Assembly (NCBI GenBank): GCA_017853515.1
Contig: JAFMJK010000126.1
Location: 1-6,652, forward strand
Length of the DNA: 6,652 nucleotides
Source of the DNA: Chthoniobacterales bacterium
Lineage (GTDB): Bacteria > Verrucomicrobiota > Verrucomicrobiia > Chthoniobacterales > JACTMZ01
Direction: 5' to 3'
The position numbers and the translations under genes are program-made. The notes under the pieces were generated by a model. That model worked only from the letters and a program-made list of their open reading frames with translations. It ran no database searches and was not told the origin of the DNA. Of the stretch, positions 5,312-6,652 are shown piece after piece. How positions within the stretch are numbered: the stretch's first letter is position 1; each line of letters begins with the position of its first letter.

Positions 5312-6621
5312 GCACACCCTACTTCCCCGGAGTTCCGAAAATCGCCTACGAAGGCCCGCGATCGAAAAATCCCTTCGCCTTCAAGCACTACAACCCCGAC
5401 GAAACCGTCGAGGGCAAATCCATGCGCGACCACCTGCGCTTCGCCGCCGCCTACTGGCACGTCATGCGCAACCCGCTGGCCGATCCCTTCGGCGGCGGCA
5501 CGGCCCTCATGCCTTGGGACGACGGGTCGAACTCCGTCGACAACGCCTGCAAGCGCGCGCGCGTCTTCTTTGAATTCCTCGAGAAGATCGGCATCGATTT
5601 CTACTGCTTCCACGACCGCGACGTGGCGCCCGAGTGCGACACGCTGGCCGAATCGCACGCCGCGCTCGACGCGGTCGCCGGGGTTCTGGCCGAAGAACAG
5701 GAACGCACCGGCAAACGCCTCCTCTGGGGCACCGCGTGCCTCTTCGCCCACCCGCGCTTCGCCCAGGGCGCGGCCACCTCGCCGAGCCTGCCCGTCTTCG
5801 CCCACGCTGCCGCGCAGGTCAAAAAAGCCATCGCCGTGACCAAGGAACTCGGCGGCGGAGGCTATGTTTTCTGGGGCGGGCGCGAAGGTTACGCCTCGCT
5901 CTGGAACACCGACATGAAGCACGAACTCGACCAGCTGGCTGCCTTCCTCCACATGGCCGTGGCTTGGAAAAAAGAAATCGGCTTCGAGGGCAAATTCTGG
6001 ATCGAGCCCAAGCCGCGCGAGCCTTCCACGCACCAATACGACTCGGATTGCGCCGCGTGCCTCAATTTCCTGCGCGAATACGGGCTCTTCGACGAATTCG
6101 AGCTCAACATCGAAACCAACCACGCCACGCTGGCCGGCCACACCATGCGCCACGAACTCACCGTGGCGGCCAACGCCGGCAAACTCGGTTCGGTCGACGC
6201 CAACCGCGGCGACGAACTCATCGGCTGGGACACCGACCAGTTCCCGACCGATATCCGACTGGCCACCGAGGTCATGCTCGTCATCCTCGGTATGGGCGGA
6301 CTCAAGGAGGGCGGACTCAACTTCGACGCCAAGCGTCGGCGCGAGTCGCACATGCCCGAGGATCTTTTCCATGCACACATCGGGGGCATGGACGCCTTCG
6401 CGCGCGGCTTGAAGGTCGCCGCCGCCATCCGCGCCGACGGGCGCATCGGGGACTTCGTCAAGAACCGCTACGCGAGCTGGAATTCCGACCTCGGCAAAAA
6501 AGTCCTCGCCGGCACTGCATCGTTCGCCGAGTTGGAGAAAATCGCCTTGGCCCAACCCGCGCCGGTCCTCGCGAGCGGCGGCCAAGAGTATCTCGAGAAC
6601 ATCGTCAACGAACTCCAGTGA
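5308..6621 (+). CDS. xylA: D-xylose isomerase (class II)
   Basis: This 437-residue cytoplasmic enzyme interconverts D-xylose and D-xylulose, the first step of the isomerase pathway. It aligns by eye with E. coli XylA (440 residues) almost throughout, with a constant offset of one residue. Catalytic H102 and D105 lie in YCFHDRDVAPE, E233 and K235 in IEPKPREP, E269 and H272 in NIETNHATLAGH, D297 in SVDANRGD, D308 and D310 in GWDTDQFP, and D340 in NFDAK. The extended N-terminus (YEGPRSKNPFAFKHYNPDE) marks class II rather than the short Streptomyces-type class I. The ATG start matches the family's N-terminus. The gene overlaps the next one by four bases (GTGA), so xylA and a xylulokinase gene form a coupled pair. 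Nothing appears to be missing or altered. Confidence 0.98.
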   Translation: MSTPYFPGVPKIAYEGPRSKNPFAFKHYNPDETVEGKSMRDHLRFAAAYWHVMRNPLADPFGGGTALMPWDDGSNSVDNACKRARVFFEFLEKIGIDFYCFHDRDVAPECDTLAESHAALDAVAGVLAEEQERTGKRLLWGTACLFAHPRFAQGAATSPSLPVFAHAAAQVKKAIAVTKELGGGGYVFWGGREGYASLWNTDMKHELDQLAAFLHMAVAWKKEIGFEGKFWIEPKPREPSTHQYDSDCAACLNFLREYGLFDEFELNIETNHATLAGHTMRHELTVAANAGKLGSVDANRGDELIGWDTDQFPTDIRLATEVMLVILGMGGLKEGGLNFDAKRRRESHMPEDLFHAHIGGMDAFARGLKVAAAIRADGRIGDFVKNRYASWNSDLGKKVLAGTASFAELEKIALAQPAPVLASGGQEYLENIVNELQ

Positions 6622-6652
6622 TCACGCTCGGCATCGACTGCGGCACGCAGAG
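6618..6652 (+). CDS. xylB: Xylulokinase, N-terminal fragment (FGGY kinase), cut by window end
   Basis: Only the first 11 codons are present, starting at the GTG that overlaps the xylA stop: M-I-T-L-G-I-D-C-G-T-Q. The GIDxGTQ pattern is the phosphate-1 ATP-binding motif that opens FGGY-family sugar kinases such as XylB. With xylA directly upstream and translationally coupled, phosphorylation of D-xylulose to D-xylulose 5-phosphate is the natural role. The family call comes from a very short stretch plus context, and another FGGY kinase is possible. Confidence 0.85.
   Translation, partial: MITLGIDCGTQ

Noticed and set aside
5278..6585. 435-codon minus-strand open frame opposite xylA
   Set aside because: xylA is unmistakable on the plus strand. 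The antisense frame is a GC-bias shadow with low-complexity composition.
1..6652. CRISPR arrays, tRNA or rRNA genes, insertion sequences
   Set aside because: No regularly spaced repeats, tRNA-like cloverleaf, rRNA-like segment, transposase or long terminal inverted repeats were seen.

Overview
The window is 6652 bases of GC-rich bacterial DNA with densely packed genes. Strong GC skew at third codon positions produces very long empty antisense frames opposite every real gene. The gene content suggests a sugar-degrading heterotroph. The RhaT-family remnant, the class II xylose isomerase and the scarcity of Shine-Dalgarno sequences fit a Verrucomicrobiota (Opitutaceae-like) genome. That placement is an inference from protein resemblance recalled from memory, not a search result.

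Left half, minus strand (3752 down to 80): a broken RhaT-type sugar/proton symporter gene comes first. It has an intact N-terminus and an intact C-terminus, but most of the middle is missing and the two ends are in different frames. It is followed 44 bases later by a 757-residue three-part protein: a membrane fatty-acid-desaturase-like diiron oxygenase, a Rieske [2Fe-2S] domain and an NqrF-like FAD/NAD(P)H reductase. Six bases later comes a xylose-isomerase-like TIM-barrel sugar isomerase/epimerase. Oxygenase, ferredoxin and reductase in one chain, beside a TIM-barrel sugar enzyme, recall the separate mocD, mocE, mocF and mocC genes of rhizobial rhizopine catabolism. The best guess is a self-sufficient oxygenase acting on an O-methylated or otherwise modified sugar or polyol, followed by isomerisation of the product.

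Right half, plus strand (4083 to the end): an AraC-family regulator with an N-terminal cupin-like sensor domain is transcribed divergently from the left operon. It is followed by a 250-base intergenic region with a near-perfect 19-bp palindrome and an imperfect direct repeat, then by a complete xylA (class II xylose isomerase, all metal and catalytic residues present). The first codons of a GTG-initiated FGGY kinase, almost certainly xylulokinase (xylB), overlap the xylA stop and run off the window. This arm is ordinary D-xylose catabolism: xylose to xylulose to xylulose 5-phosphate.

The AraC regulator lies between the two arms and could control either or both. The 330-base divergent region between 3752 and 4083 carries several inverted repeats and a short AT-rich island and must hold promoters for both directions. 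The most unusual items are the one-chain oxygenase system and the deleted transporter gene at the head of its operon.
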